DNA from: Amycolatopsis coloradensis
Lineage (GTDB): Bacteria > Actinomycetota > Actinomycetes > Mycobacteriales > Pseudonocardiaceae
NCBI RefSeq assembly: GCF_001953865.1
Contig: NZ_MQUQ01000010.1
Coordinates: forward strand, 230,996-294,995
Length of the DNA stretch: 64,000 nt
Direction: 5' to 3'
Positions 15,092 through 24,189 of this stretch are shown piece by piece. A program made the translations under genes and the position numbers. The notes under the pieces were generated by a model. It did not search any database. It was not told the DNA's origin and was given only the letters and a program-made list of their open reading frames with translations. The stretch's first letter is position 1, and each line of letters begins with the position of its first letter.

Positions 15092-16561
15092 TCAGCCGTA
15101 CTGGGTCGAGCAGACCGCGGAGCTCTCCAGGTAGCCCTTCCGCAGTGCCTCGACCCGCTCGAAACCGTTGTCCACGCGCTTGCCGTTGACGTCGGCCGAG
15201 ACCAGGCTCTCCGGGCTCAGCAGGTCCGAGATCGCCTCGTCGAGGTCACCCGCGGAGAGCCGCAGCGTCGCGCCGGGCACCGAGCTGGCCTTCGCCCACG
15301 CGCCGACCAGGCAAGCGGTGCGCAGTCCCGCGTTCGCGTTGTCGATCGACGCGCCGACACCCTTCTGGATGCCCATCGCGTAGCGGGACGCGATTTCCGA
15401 GAACGCGGCGAAGTCGCCCTTGCCCTCGCTGTGCCCGCTCTTCCATTCGGCCTCTTGGTCGACCGGCTGGGCGAGTTCGCGCAGTTTGGCCATGTCGATG
15501 CTGACGGTGTTGTTCGACGGGCAGTACGACGCGGGCGGGGTGCTCGGCCCGCCGGAGCAGCTGCCGTTGCCGTCCTCGGTGATCTCCGGGCCGGGGACCC
15601 CGGCGCCCTTGAAGGCCTCGTCGAGGCTCTTCTTCAGGATCCCGATGATCTCGGCGTCGAGCTTCTCGTCGCCCTTGCCCTTGTCACCCTTGTCGAACGG
15701 ACGCTCGGTGATGCGTGCCTTGATGTTCTCCTCGTTCATCGTCGCGCACTCCTTCGGGCCCTTCTCGAACCCGACCTGGAACGCGTACGTGCGGTCGAAC
15801 GCCGTGCCGTGCGCGCCCTGTTTGGTCGCGCTGGTGCCCGCCTGGTCGCGGATCAGGAACAGCGACGCCATGACCTGGTTGAGGCCCTCGGAGGTGGAGA
15901 CGCGGTAGAACTTGCTCTTGTCCTCGGCGACCCAGCGGAAATAGCCGCCCGCGAAGCAGTCGGCCTGCTGCTCCTTGACGATCGACGGGGTGTTCTTCTT
16001 GATGCTGGCCTTCTCGCCGAGCCGGTACTGCACGGCGTGCCCGAGTTCGTGCGCGAGCACGACGGCGCCCGCCATCTTCCCGAACCGTTCGCGCAGCATG
16101 GGCAGCAGTACGCCGCGGTCCCACGCCACCAGGTCACCCGGCGGGCAGTAGAACGCGTTGACGAGCTTCTTGACGCTGCCGCATTCGGTCTCTTCGTCGT
16201 CGGTCTTCGCGCTGTAGGACAGCAGCGACTTCAGCGGCTCGTACGGCTGGCCGAAGTCGCGCGGCATGACCTCGGTCCAGTAGGCCTGCGCGTCGGCGAT
16301 CGCGGCGATGGCGAGCTGGTCGTCCTCGGAGCCATCCTCGTTGCGGACCTGCAGATCCGGCTTGGGCGCGCCCGGCTTCAAGCCGCTCTCGAAATGCGTG
16401 ACCGGCAGTCCGGCGATGTCGCCGGCGCCGGGCTGGCTGCCTTCCTTGCCGGTCGAGCTTCCCTTGTCGCCGCAGGCGCTCAGCCCGAGGGCCAGCACCG
16501 TCACGACCGCGATCAGAGCCGGGCGGCGAAAGCCCCGCGCTCCCCCTAGGATCATCTTCAC
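15092..16561 (-). CDS. Neutral zinc metallopeptidase lipoprotein
   Basis: A 489-residue exported lipoprotein. A signal peptide ends in the lipobox LGLSAC with the lipidated Cys at residue 30. The zinc motif HELGH is at 171-175 (VVLAHELGHAVQ), and the third ligand is probably in QQADCFAGGYF about 30 residues later, the arrangement of the YpfJ-type neutral zinc metallopeptidase family. Several cysteines (127, 139 and others) may form disulphides outside the membrane. The C-terminal half is helical and unassigned. Role unknown; extracytoplasmic proteolysis is likely. Confidence 0.87.
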   Translation of the reverse strand: MKMILGGARGFRRPALIAVVTVLALGLSACGDKGSSTGKEGSQPGAGDIAGLPVTHFESGLKPGAPKPDLQVRNEDGSEDDQLAIAAIADAQAYWTEVMPRDFGQPYEPLKSLLSYSAKTDDEETECGSVKKLVNAFYCPPGDLVAWDRGVLLPMLRERFGKMAGAVVLAHELGHAVQYRLGEKASIKKNTPSIVKEQQADCFAGGYFRWVAEDKSKFYRVSTSEGLNQVMASLFLIRDQAGTSATKQGAHGTAFDRTYAFQVGFEKGPKECATMNEENIKARITERPFDKGDKGKGDEKLDAEIIGILKKSLDEAFKGAGVPGPEITEDGNGSCSGGPSTPPASYCPSNNTVSIDMAKLRELAQPVDQEAEWKSGHSEGKGDFAAFSEIASRYAMGIQKGVGASIDNANAGLRTACLVGAWAKASSVPGATLRLSAGDLDEAISDLLSPESLVSADVNGKRVDNGFERVEALRKGYLESSAVCSTQYG

Positions 16562-16699
16562 TCGCTTGTCGTCAGGGCCCCGACCGGGCCGCGTACACCG
16601 GCAAGCAGGGACCCTACCCAGCGCTTATGGCCCGCGTTCAGGTAATCCCCGAAGTGGGTCTTGAGCGGGCCGGAGACCGTGGCGATATGGTCGCTCCTC

Positions 16700-19240
16700 A
16701 TGAGAGCTGTCCGCCGGTTCACCGTCCGCGCGAGCCTGCCGGAGTCGCTCTCCGGCCTCGGTGACCTCGCCACGAATCTGCGCTGGACCTGGCATCCGCC
16801 CACCCGCGACCTGTTCGCGTCGATGGACGCGGAGCTGTTCGACCGCGTCCGTGACCCGCTGCGGATGCTCACCGCCCTTCCTCCGGCCCGGCTCGACGAA
16901 CTGGCCGTCGACGACGCCTTCCTCGCCCACGCGCGCGAGGCGGTCGCCGATCTGGACCGCTACCTCGCCGAGCCGCGCTGGTACCAGAAGCAGGACGACC
17001 CGGATCTCCCGCCCGCCATCGCGTACTTCTCGATGGAGTTCGGCGTCACCGAGGCGCTGCCGAACTACTCCGGCGGTCTCGGGGTCCTCGCCGGAGACCA
17101 CCTCAAGGCGGCGTCGGACCTCGGCGTGCCGATGGTCGGCGTCGGGCTGCTCTACCGCGCCGGGTACTTCCGGCAGGCGCTTTCGCTCGACGGCTGGCAG
17201 GTCGAGCACTACCCGGTCATCGACCCCAACGCCTTCCCGCTGGAGCTGCTGACCGACGGCGGCGAGCCGGTGCTGGTCGACGTCGCGATGCCCGCCGGCC
17301 GCACGCTGCACGCGCAGATCTGGAAGGCGCGCGTCGGCCGGATCCCGCTGTTGCTGCTGGACACCGACACCGAGGCCAACGACGAGGACCTGCGCGCCGT
17401 CACCGACCGGCTCTACGGCGGCGACGCCGATCACCGCATCCGCCAGGAGATCCTGTCCGGGATCGGCGGCTTCCGCGCGGTGCGGCGGTACTGCGAGCTG
17501 ACCGGGCATCCGCAGCCGAAGGTGTTCCACACCAACGAAGGACACGCCGGGTTCCTCGGGCTGGAACGCGCCCGCGAGATCATCCAGGCCGACGGGCTCG
17601 CGTTCGACGAGGCGCTGCCCGCCGTCCGCGCCGGCACCGTGTTCACCACGCACACGCCGGTCAGCGCCGGGATCGACCGGTTCCCCGTGGACCTCGTCCA
17701 GCGGTATTTCACCGACGGCAGGCTGGTCCCGGACGTCGACCCGCGCCGCGTGCTCGCGCTCGGCGCCGAGGACAACCCGGGCCTGTTCAACATGGCGCAT
17801 ATGGGATTGCGGCTCGCGCAGCGCGCGAACGGCGTCTCGGCGCTGCACGGCCGCGTCTCGCGCCGGATGTTCTCCCGGCTGTGGCCCGGGTTCGACTTCG
17901 ACGAGGTGCCCGTCTCGTCGGTCACCAACGGCGTCCACGGGCCGACCTGGGTGGCGCGCGAGCTGAGCGCGCTGCTCGGCCGCAACCACGAGGAGTGGGG
18001 GCTCGACGGCCATCAGGGCAGACCGCTGCGCGACGGCGTCAGCGACGAGCAGCTGTGGGCGCTGCGGCGGGAGCTGCGGGAGAAGCTGGTCGCCGAGGTG
18101 CGGCGCCGGGTGCGGGCCGCGTGGATGCAGCGCGGCGCGTCCGCGCTCGAACTCGGGTGGACCGACACGGTCTTCGATCCGGACGTGCTGACCGTCGGCT
18201 TCGCGCGCCGCGTGCCGACGTACAAGCGGCTGACGCTGATGCTGCGCGACCCGGAGCGCCTGCGCGCGCTGCTGCTGGACGAGCGGCGCCCGATCCAGCT
18301 CGTCGTCGCGGGCAAGTCGCATCCGGCCGACGAGGGCGGCAAGCAGCTGATCCAGCAGATCGTCCGGTTCGTCGACGATCCCGAGGTCCGGCGCCGGATC
18401 GTCTTCCTCCCGGACTACGACATGTCCATGGCGCGCTATCTCTACCGCGGCTGCGACGTCTGGCTGAACACGCCCGTGCGACGGCTGGAGGCGTGCGGGA
18501 CTTCGGGAATGAAGTCCGCGCTCAACGGCGGCCTCAACCTGTCCATCCGCGACGGCTGGTGGGACGAGTGCTACGACGGCAGCAACGGCTGGGCGATCCC
18601 GACCGCGGACGGCGTCACCGACCCGCTGCGCCGCGACGAACTGGAGGCCGCGGCGCTCTACGACCTGCTCGGCCACCAGATCGCGCCGTTGTTCTACGAC
18701 CGTGACGCCGGCGGCGTGCCCGGCGGCTGGCTGTCGATGGTGTGGCACACGCTGGAGAGCCTCGGGCCGCGCGTGCAGGCTTCGCGCATGGTGCGGGAGT
18801 ACGTCGAATCCGGCTACCTGCCCGCGTCGCGGATGGTCGCGGAAGCGACAGGTGACGGGTACCGCGGCGCGCTGTCGCTGGCCGACTACCGGACCAAATT
18901 GGACGTCTCCTGGCCGCGGGTGCGGATCTTCGACTCCGAACTGCTCGTCGAGGACGCCGCGCCGATGGTCACCGGGACCGAGGTGACCATCCGGGCGCGG
19001 ATCGACCTCGCCGGCCTCGAACCGTCCGAAGTGGACGTTCAGGCCGTCGTCGGGAAGGTGGGCGACGGTGACGAGCTGAGCGAGCCGGTCACCGTCCCGA
19101 TGTCCGGCGACGGGATCGGCGCTTTCGCGGCCCGGCTGAAATTGCCGCATCCGGGGTCGATCGGCTACACCGTCCGGGTGTTGCCGAAACACCGGTTGCT
19201 CGCCACTCCGGCGGAACTCGCGCGGGTGGTCCACGCCTGA
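16700..19240 (+). CDS. glgP: Alpha-glucan (glycogen/maltodextrin) phosphorylase
   Basis: An 846-residue GT35 phosphorylase that releases glucose 1-phosphate from alpha-1,4-glucans. The N-terminus (residues 1-110, FTVRASLPESLSGLGDLATNLRWTWHP) is the DUF3417-type segment of the actinobacterial/archaeal AgpA-like branch. Core motifs: YFSMEFGV, NYSGGLGVLAGDHLK, HTNEGHAGFL, and the pyridoxal-phosphate region EACGTSGMKSALNGG with its Lys. ATG at 16700 is preferred to starts at 16661. Part of alpha-glucan turnover along with the GT4 and GH57 enzymes at 56.8-60.7 kb, though not linked to them. Confidence 0.93.
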   Translation: MRAVRRFTVRASLPESLSGLGDLATNLRWTWHPPTRDLFASMDAELFDRVRDPLRMLTALPPARLDELAVDDAFLAHAREAVADLDRYLAEPRWYQKQDDPDLPPAIAYFSMEFGVTEALPNYSGGLGVLAGDHLKAASDLGVPMVGVGLLYRAGYFRQALSLDGWQVEHYPVIDPNAFPLELLTDGGEPVLVDVAMPAGRTLHAQIWKARVGRIPLLLLDTDTEANDEDLRAVTDRLYGGDADHRIRQEILSGIGGFRAVRRYCELTGHPQPKVFHTNEGHAGFLGLERAREIIQADGLAFDEALPAVRAGTVFTTHTPVSAGIDRFPVDLVQRYFTDGRLVPDVDPRRVLALGAEDNPGLFNMAHMGLRLAQRANGVSALHGRVSRRMFSRLWPGFDFDEVPVSSVTNGVHGPTWVARELSALLGRNHEEWGLDGHQGRPLRDGVSDEQLWALRRELREKLVAEVRRRVRAAWMQRGASALELGWTDTVFDPDVLTVGFARRVPTYKRLTLMLRDPERLRALLLDERRPIQLVVAGKSHPADEGGKQLIQQIVRFVDDPEVRRRIVFLPDYDMSMARYLYRGCDVWLNTPVRRLEACGTSGMKSALNGGLNLSIRDGWWDECYDGSNGWAIPTADGVTDPLRRDELEAAALYDLLGHQIAPLFYDRDAGGVPGGWLSMVWHTLESLGPRVQASRMVREYVESGYLPASRMVAEATGDGYRGALSLADYRTKLDVSWPRVRIFDSELLVEDAAPMVTGTEVTIRARIDLAGLEPSEVDVQAVVGKVGDGDELSEPVTVPMSGDGIGAFAARLKLPHPGSIGYTVRVLPKHRLLATPAELARVVHA

Positions 19241-19404
19241 GCGGAAGGGCCCCTGGAACGAGGACTTTGTCAAGCCGGTACCGAACAAAGGAAATCCTCG
19301 ATCTTCGATTTCTGCCGAACAATGATGACCACGCAGGTGAAATAGACTTTGCCGGGCCGATCCCGAATGACGGAGGAATGGTGGCCTCGGCGAAGGAAAC
19401 GAAA

Positions 19405-20202
19405 ATGTCGCGCAGGGCCAAGGATCGGTTGCATCACGTCCACGCCCGCGCCGGGATCCGTCAGGTCGGCCTGAGCCGGGCGCTCGGGCCGGAACTGCGT
19501 GCCATCTGGGGAATCGCCGACGACGCCGAGCCCGGCAGGGTGCGGGAAATCGTCCTCTTGCGACTGAATCGCGTTCTCGAACGCTTCGCCGATCCGCTCA
19601 TGCCCGAGATCGTGTGGACCGCCTACAACCTCGGCGTGGACCCGGCCGACGGCGGGGCGGGGATGGTCGGCCGGATCAGGACCATGGTCGGCCGCGGCCG
19701 GGTGGCGGTCTCCGAGCGCACCTGCACCCGGCGGTTCTACGATTTCCTGGGGAGTGTCAAGAACAGCCTGGACGGTTTCCAGGAGGACCTCACCGGCGAA
19801 GATTTCAGGCTCGCTTCGCGGTGGATCGCCGGGAACGTCCGGCCGGAGCGGGATGAGCCCGCCCGCGGCCCCGAGCCGACGGTGATGCGGATGTTCCTCG
19901 ACGGCACGGTGTGGGGCCCGGCGGACGAGGCGGGCGCGCCGCTCCCGGCCCGCGTCGGCGGGCAGGGCGACTGGTTCTGTGTCTTCACCGACGAGCGGCT
20001 GCTCGCCGAGTACCGCGCGGCCACCGGCGCCGGCTGGATGCGGGTCCGGCATCGGACCGGCCGCGAGGTCGTGCTCGCGGCCGCCAGGCGGGGCGTGGCG
20101 ACCGGTGTCCTGGTCAACCCCAGTCCGGTGCCGGGAGCCGGGCTCCACGCGGCGCTCCCGCTTTCCCCGGACTCGATCGCCAGGCTGACGGTCCACCGCT
20201 AG
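19405..20202 (+). CDS. Hypothetical protein with SseB-like C-terminal domain
   Basis: A protein of 265 residues from ATG 19405, which has AAGGA seven bases upstream; starts at 19378 or 19381 next to GGAGG are alternatives. The N-terminal half is helical and basic (RRAKDRLHHVHARAGI ... LRLNRVLERFADPL). The C-terminal 90 residues (WFCVFTDERLLAEYRA ... GVLVNPSPVPGAGL ... LPLSPDSIARL) resemble the SseB/SAV_915 fold. Function unknown. The 140 bases upstream are richer in A and T than the surrounding DNA, suggesting a promoter or transferred segment. Confidence 0.6.
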   Translation: MSRRAKDRLHHVHARAGIRQVGLSRALGPELRAIWGIADDAEPGRVREIVLLRLNRVLERFADPLMPEIVWTAYNLGVDPADGGAGMVGRIRTMVGRGRVAVSERTCTRRFYDFLGSVKNSLDGFQEDLTGEDFRLASRWIAGNVRPERDEPARGPEPTVMRMFLDGTVWGPADEAGAPLPARVGGQGDWFCVFTDERLLAEYRAATGAGWMRVRHRTGREVVLAAARRGVATGVLVNPSPVPGAGLHAALPLSPDSIARLTVHR

Positions 20203-20242
20203 ATGATCGCGCGAAGCTTCACGTGATCAACCGTTCAGGACG

Positions 20243-20638
20243 TCAGGGAACGGCGGGCGTGCCGCCCTCCCGGATCGGGAGGCCCGCCGAACGCCACGCG
20301 CGGAAGCCGCCTTCGAGGTCGGTCGCGCCCGGCAGCCCGAGCCGCCGCAGGTCGGCGGCGGCCAGGCTCGACGAGTACCCCTCGTTGCACACGACGATCA
20401 CCGTCGAGTCCGGTTTCACCTCCGGCAGCCGCCATTCGCTGTCCGGCGCCAGCCGCCACTCGAGGTGGATCCGCTCGACGACCACCGAGCCGGGGATCTC
20501 GCCCTCTTCGAGCCGGTTGGCGTGCGGGCGGATGTCCACGATCAGGGCGCCGTCGCGGTGCAGTCGTTGTGCCTGCTCGGGTTCCGCCCGGTCCAGTCCG
20601 GACCGGGCGGCGGTCAGCAGGTCTTCGATCGCGCTCAT
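20243..20638 (-). CDS. Rhodanese-domain protein
   Basis: A 131-residue single-domain rhodanese. Seen: LIVDIRPHANRLEEGEIPGSVVVER and the catalytic loop VVCNEGYSSSLAA with the active Cys, and a final GFRAWRSAGLPI. It would move sulfane sulfur from thiosulfate or persulfide to an acceptor. Its ATG overlaps the cysteine dioxygenase stop by four bases, and the pair is a known arrangement: the dioxygenase makes cysteine sulfinate and the rhodanese deals with reactive sulfur. Confidence 0.9.
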   Translation of the reverse strand: MSAIEDLLTAARSGLDRAEPEQAQRLHRDGALIVDIRPHANRLEEGEIPGSVVVERIHLEWRLAPDSEWRLPEVKPDSTVIVVCNEGYSSSLAAADLRRLGLPGATDLEGGFRAWRSAGLPIREGGTPAVP

Positions 20639-21183
20639 GCGCCCAGTATCGGGGCCAGCGAGGGGATCTCGGTGGGAACTTCGGCGAGCGTGCCGTATTC
20701 GCGGGTCGCGACCAGCGGCGGCGAGTAGGCGTGGACGCTGGCGGCGGGCTCGGCGCCGATGCCGGTCACCTGGTGCGCGCGCCCCGCGCCGAAGCCGATG
20801 CCCTCGCCCGCGACGTGCGTGCGACGGCGGATCGGGCCGCCGGGGTAGCGGTACTCCTCGCCGAGTTCGCCCTGCAACACGGTGAACGAGCCGGACGCGC
20901 CGCCGTGGTCGTGCGGTTTGGTCTGCTGGCCGGGCAGCCACGACAGCAGCCACAGCTCGACACCGTCGGTCAGCGCCAGCCGCGCCCACCAGCGGTGGTC
21001 CCCGTCGAAACGCAGCAAACCACGCAGGGCCGTGGTGAGTTCCGTGGTGACGGTGGAGGTCAGATCGGCCAGTTCCCTCGGCGTCCAGAGCAGGCGCTCG
21101 GGGTGCAGCAGTTCCGGGAGCAGCGGGTCGATCAGCTGAGGGTGGATCTCGAAGTCTTGGCGCGGGGAGAGGGATGTGGTCAC
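20635..21183 (-). CDS. Cysteine dioxygenase, cupin family
   Basis: A 182-residue non-haem iron enzyme that oxidises cysteine to cysteine sulfinate. The metal-binding cupin motif KPHDHGGASGSFTVLQGEL gives two His, and AHQVTGIG supplies the third. GTG at 21183 is chosen because GAGGAG lies seven bases before it; an in-frame ATG at 21198 contains that site and would have none. First structural gene of a two-gene operon with the rhodanese. A probable cysteine-sensing leader peptide lies 97 bases upstream (21280-21384). Confidence 0.88.
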   Translation of the reverse strand: MTTSLSPRQDFEIHPQLIDPLLPELLHPERLLWTPRELADLTSTVTTELTTALRGLLRFDGDHRWWARLALTDGVELWLLSWLPGQQTKPHDHGGASGSFTVLQGELGEEYRYPGGPIRRRTHVAGEGIGFGAGRAHQVTGIGAEPAASVHAYSPPLVATREYGTLAEVPTEIPSLAPILGA

Positions 21184-21279
21184 CGTGAGGCTCCTCATGG
21201 GTTCGCGGGCTCGGAAGCGGGGCCGAACGCGGCGCGACACGGATGCCTCGGCACACCGGTGCCGGGGAAAGAGCGGGAC

Positions 21280-21384
21280 TCAGCCGTGTCGCGCGGTGGT
21301 ACACCCGCACGAGGCGACGAGGAGCAGGTCGATGGTCCGGCGGCGCCAGAAAGACCCCCCGATGACGGGGAAGGCGGCGGACAC
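21280..21384 (-). CDS. Putative cysteine-containing leader peptide of the dioxygenase operon
   Basis: A 34-codon frame from GTG 21384 (or 38 codons from GTG 21396) encoding ...WRRRTIDLLLVASCGCTTARHG and stop. The pattern RR-x-I-D-L-L-x-V-AS followed by Cys codons (TGC GGG TGT) matches small leader peptides found upstream of sulfur-metabolism operons in actinobacteria. Translation of the C-G-C stretch would report charged tRNA-Cys and so adjust transcription or translation of cysteine dioxygenase. It lies in the expected place, 97 bases before the gene, same strand. No good ribosome-binding site is obvious, so the exact start is uncertain. Confidence 0.6.
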   Translation of the reverse strand: MSAAFPVIGGSFWRRRTIDLLLVASCGCTTARHG

Positions 21385-21529
21385 GGACCTGATCACGCCT
21401 TCGATCGTGCCACAGGTCCGGCGGCCGCGGTTATTCCGGACAGCTCCGTCCCACTCCCTGGACCAGCCGCTTTCCGCCGACCGGCGCACCCGGTGCACAC
21501 GCGCGCGCCCGTGCGGACACAATGGGCGC

Positions 21530-22342
21530 GTGAGCGAGCCGATCCAGCCCAGCGAACTTGACGACCTCGTGGTGAGGATGACCGGTGTCGGGGTCCGCCG
21601 AACAGGCAACGACCTCCTCGCCGACCTCGACTGGACCGTGGAACTGGACGAGCGCTGGGTGGTGCTCGGCCCGAACGGCGCGGGCAAGACCACCCTGCTC
21701 CGGCTGGCCGCGGCCGAACTCCACCCGACCTCGGGAACGGTCGACCTGCTCGGCGACCGGATCGGCAAGGTCAACATCTTCGACCTGCGCCCGCGGATCG
21801 GATTCACCTCGGCCGCGATCGCCCAGCGGGTGCCGGGCGAGGAGCGCGTCGTCGACGTCGTGGTGAGCGCCGGGTACGCCGTCGTCGGCCGCTGGCGTGA
21901 GGAATACGACGCTCTCGACACCGACCGCGCCCGAGAACTGCTGACCGCGCTGGGCATCCCGCACCTGGCCGAGCGCACCTTCGGCACGCTGTCGGAGGGT
22001 GAGCGCAAGCGGACGCTGATCGCGCGTTCGCTGATGACCGACCCGGAGATGCTGCTGCTCGACGAGCCCGCCGCCGGACTGGACCTCGGCGGCCGTGAGG
22101 ACCTTGTCGCGCGCCTGTCCGAACTGGCCCTCGACCCGGAGGCCCCGGCGATGGTGCTCGTCACCCATCACGTGGAAGAAATTCCGCCGGGCTTCACCCA
22201 CGCGCTGCTGCTGCGCGACGGCCGCGCGGTCGCCTCCGGACTCGTCGACGACGTCGTGACCAGCGACAACCTGTCCAAGACGTTCGACCAGGACCTCCTG
22301 CTCGAACGATCGGGTGATCGCTTCTTCGCCCGTCGCCGCTGA
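21530..22342 (+). CDS. ABC transporter ATP-binding protein without a permease (Rv3041c-like)
   Basis: A 270-residue ABC ATPase: Walker A GPNGAGKTT, Q-loop region IGFTSA, signature LSEGERKR, Walker B LLLDEPAAGLD, and switch His in THHVEEI. No membrane or binding-protein gene is adjacent, so it may be a soluble ABC protein or work with a distant permease; annotations as iron importer ATPase are by similarity only. It opens the block ABC ATPase-enoyl-CoA hydratase-methyltransferase-THUMP protein that matches M. tuberculosis Rv3041c, Rv3039c, Rv3038c, Rv3037c. GTG at 21530 start. Confidence 0.85.
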   Translation: MSEPIQPSELDDLVVRMTGVGVRRTGNDLLADLDWTVELDERWVVLGPNGAGKTTLLRLAAAELHPTSGTVDLLGDRIGKVNIFDLRPRIGFTSAAIAQRVPGEERVVDVVVSAGYAVVGRWREEYDALDTDRARELLTALGIPHLAERTFGTLSEGERKRTLIARSLMTDPEMLLLDEPAAGLDLGGREDLVARLSELALDPEAPAMVLVTHHVEEIPPGFTHALLLRDGRAVASGLVDDVVTSDNLSKTFDQDLLLERSGDRFFARRR

Positions 22343-22441
22343 GGCTTCCGGAGGATGACCCTTGGGAGGGAAGGGCTGCCCCCGAAGAGGTCGTACTGAC
22401 CGGTAGCCTGCACTCTGTCTTGGACTGTTAAGGAGGACGGC

Positions 22442-23221
22442 GTGGGAGAGTTCGTAAGCCTGGAGGTCGAAGGCGGGGTCGGCACGATCCGGCTGGACCG
22501 CCCGCCGGTCAACGCGCTGAACAACCAGGTGCAGGCCGAGCTCGCCGAGGCGGCCCGTGAGGCCTCCGAGCGCGACGACGTGCGCGCCGTGATCCTCTAC
22601 GGCGGTGAGAAGACCTTCGCGGGCGGCGCGGACATCAAGGAGATGGCCGAGCGCACCTACCCGGAGATCGCGAAGTTCGGCGCGGCGCTGACGGCGTCGC
22701 TGACGACCATCGCGAACATCCCGAAGCCGGTCGTCGCGGCCATCACCGGCTACGCGCTGGGCGGCGGCCTCGAACTCGCCCTGACCGCGGACCGCCGGAT
22801 CGCCGGCGACAACGTCAAGGTCGGCCAGCCGGAGATCCAGCTCGGCGTCATCCCCGGTGCCGGTGGCACGCAGCGCCTCGCGCGGCTCATCGGCCCGAGC
22901 AAGACGAAGGACCTCGTGTTCACCGGCCGGTTCGTGAAGGCTGAAGAGGCCCTGTCCCTGGGCATCCTCGACGAGGTCGTCGCGCCGGACGACGTCTACG
23001 CCGCCGCGCACAAGTGGGCATCACAGTTCGCGAACGGTCCGGCCGTGGCGCTGCGCGCCGCGAAGGCCGCGATCGACGGCGGTCTCGACACCGACCTCGC
23101 GAACGCCCTCAAGCTCGAATCCCACCTCTTCGCCGCGCTGTGGGCGACCGAAGACCAGCGCAACGGCATGAAGTCGTTCATCGAGAACGGCCCTGGCAAG
23201 GCCACCTTCGAGGGGAAGTAG
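22442..23221 (+). CDS. Enoyl-CoA hydratase (EchA17-like)
   Basis: A 259-residue crotonase-fold enzyme hydrating 2-enoyl-CoA, probably in fatty-acid or amino-acid degradation. Oxyanion-hole segments FAGGADIKEM and GYALGGGLELALTADRRIAG are present, and both catalytic glutamates look intact (in GGLELAL and PEIQLGVIPGAGGTQRL), so it should be an active hydratase. Start GTG 22442 follows AAGGAGGA. Only 4 bases separate it from the methyltransferase. By gene order it matches Rv3039c (echA17). Confidence 0.92.
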   Translation: MGEFVSLEVEGGVGTIRLDRPPVNALNNQVQAELAEAAREASERDDVRAVILYGGEKTFAGGADIKEMAERTYPEIAKFGAALTASLTTIANIPKPVVAAITGYALGGGLELALTADRRIAGDNVKVGQPEIQLGVIPGAGGTQRLARLIGPSKTKDLVFTGRFVKAEEALSLGILDEVVAPDDVYAAAHKWASQFANGPAVALRAAKAAIDGGLDTDLANALKLESHLFAALWATEDQRNGMKSFIENGPGKATFEGK

Positions 23222-23225
23222 CGAA

Positions 23226-24188
23226 GTGACCCAGGTGAACGACCCGGCGCCGAATCCGCACGCCACCGCCGAAGAGGTCAAGGCCGCCTTTGACGACCCC
23301 AAGCTCGCCAACCTGCTCTACCACGACTGGGAAGCCGGGACCTACGACGAGAAGTGGTCCATTTCCTACGACGAGCGCTGCATCTCCTACGCGACCGACG
23401 TGTTCAACGCCGTCGCCGGTGAGGACGGTCAGCCGTACCCGACCGCGATGGAACTGGGCAGTGGTACCGGTTTCTTCCTGCTGAACCTGATGCAGGGCGG
23501 CGTGATCAAGAAGGGGTCGGTCACCGACCTCTCACCGGGCATGGTCCAGGTCGCGCTGCGCAACGCCGAGAACCTCGGCCTCGACGTCGACGGCCGGGTC
23601 GCCGACGCGGAGCGGATCCCCTACGAGGACAACAGTTTCGACCTCGTCGTCGGGCACGCGGTGCTGCACCACATCCCGGACGTCCGCGCGGCGTTCGCCG
23701 AGGTGCTTCGGGTGCTGAAGCCGGGCGGCCGGTTCGTGTTCGCGGGCGAGCCGACGAAGGTCGGCGACTTCTACGCGCGCAAACTCGGCCAGATCACCTG
23801 GTATCTCACCACGAATCTGACGAAACTCCCGGTGCTGAACGGCTGGCGCCGCCCGCAGGAGGAACTCGACGAGTCCTCCCGTGCGGCCGCGCTGGAGGCC
23901 GTGGTCGACATCCACACGTTCGACCCGTCCGACCTCGAGTCGATGGCGAAGGGCGCCGGGGCGCAAGACGTCCGCGCGGTCACCGAGGAGTTCGCCGCCG
24001 CGCTCGCGGGCTGGCCGATCCGGACCTTCGAAGCCGCCGTGCCGCAGGAGAAGCTGACCCTGCGCTGGCGTCTGTTCGCGTACCGGCTTTGGCTGCGACT
24101 GTCCGCTTTGGACAAGAAGCTGCTCGCCAAGGTGCTGCCGCGCGAACTGTTCTACAACGTGATGATCACCGGTACCAAGCGATCGTAG
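23226..24188 (+). CDS. Class I SAM-dependent methyltransferase (Rv3038c-like)
   Basis: A 320-residue methyltransferase. SAM-binding motif I is MELGSGTGFFLLNL near residue 80; acidic and post motifs follow (VTDLSPGMVQVALRNAENLG; PYEDNSFDLVVGHAVLHHIPD; LKPGGRFVFAGEP), the standard Methyltransf_11 pattern. Substrate unknown. GTG at 23226 starts four bases after the hydratase stop. In mycobacteria its counterpart Rv3038c lies near polymethylated glucan genes, but a role there is unproven. Confidence 0.88.
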   Translation: MTQVNDPAPNPHATAEEVKAAFDDPKLANLLYHDWEAGTYDEKWSISYDERCISYATDVFNAVAGEDGQPYPTAMELGSGTGFFLLNLMQGGVIKKGSVTDLSPGMVQVALRNAENLGLDVDGRVADAERIPYEDNSFDLVVGHAVLHHIPDVRAAFAEVLRVLKPGGRFVFAGEPTKVGDFYARKLGQITWYLTTNLTKLPVLNGWRRPQEELDESSRAAALEAVVDIHTFDPSDLESMAKGAGAQDVRAVTEEFAAALAGWPIRTFEAAVPQEKLTLRWRLFAYRLWLRLSALDKKLLAKVLPRELFYNVMITGTKRS

Positions 24189-24189
24189 G

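Noticed and set aside
16625..19288. An 887-codon minus-strand frame opposite glgP
   Set aside because: Composition is that of a GC shadow and the plus strand encodes an unmistakable phosphorylase.
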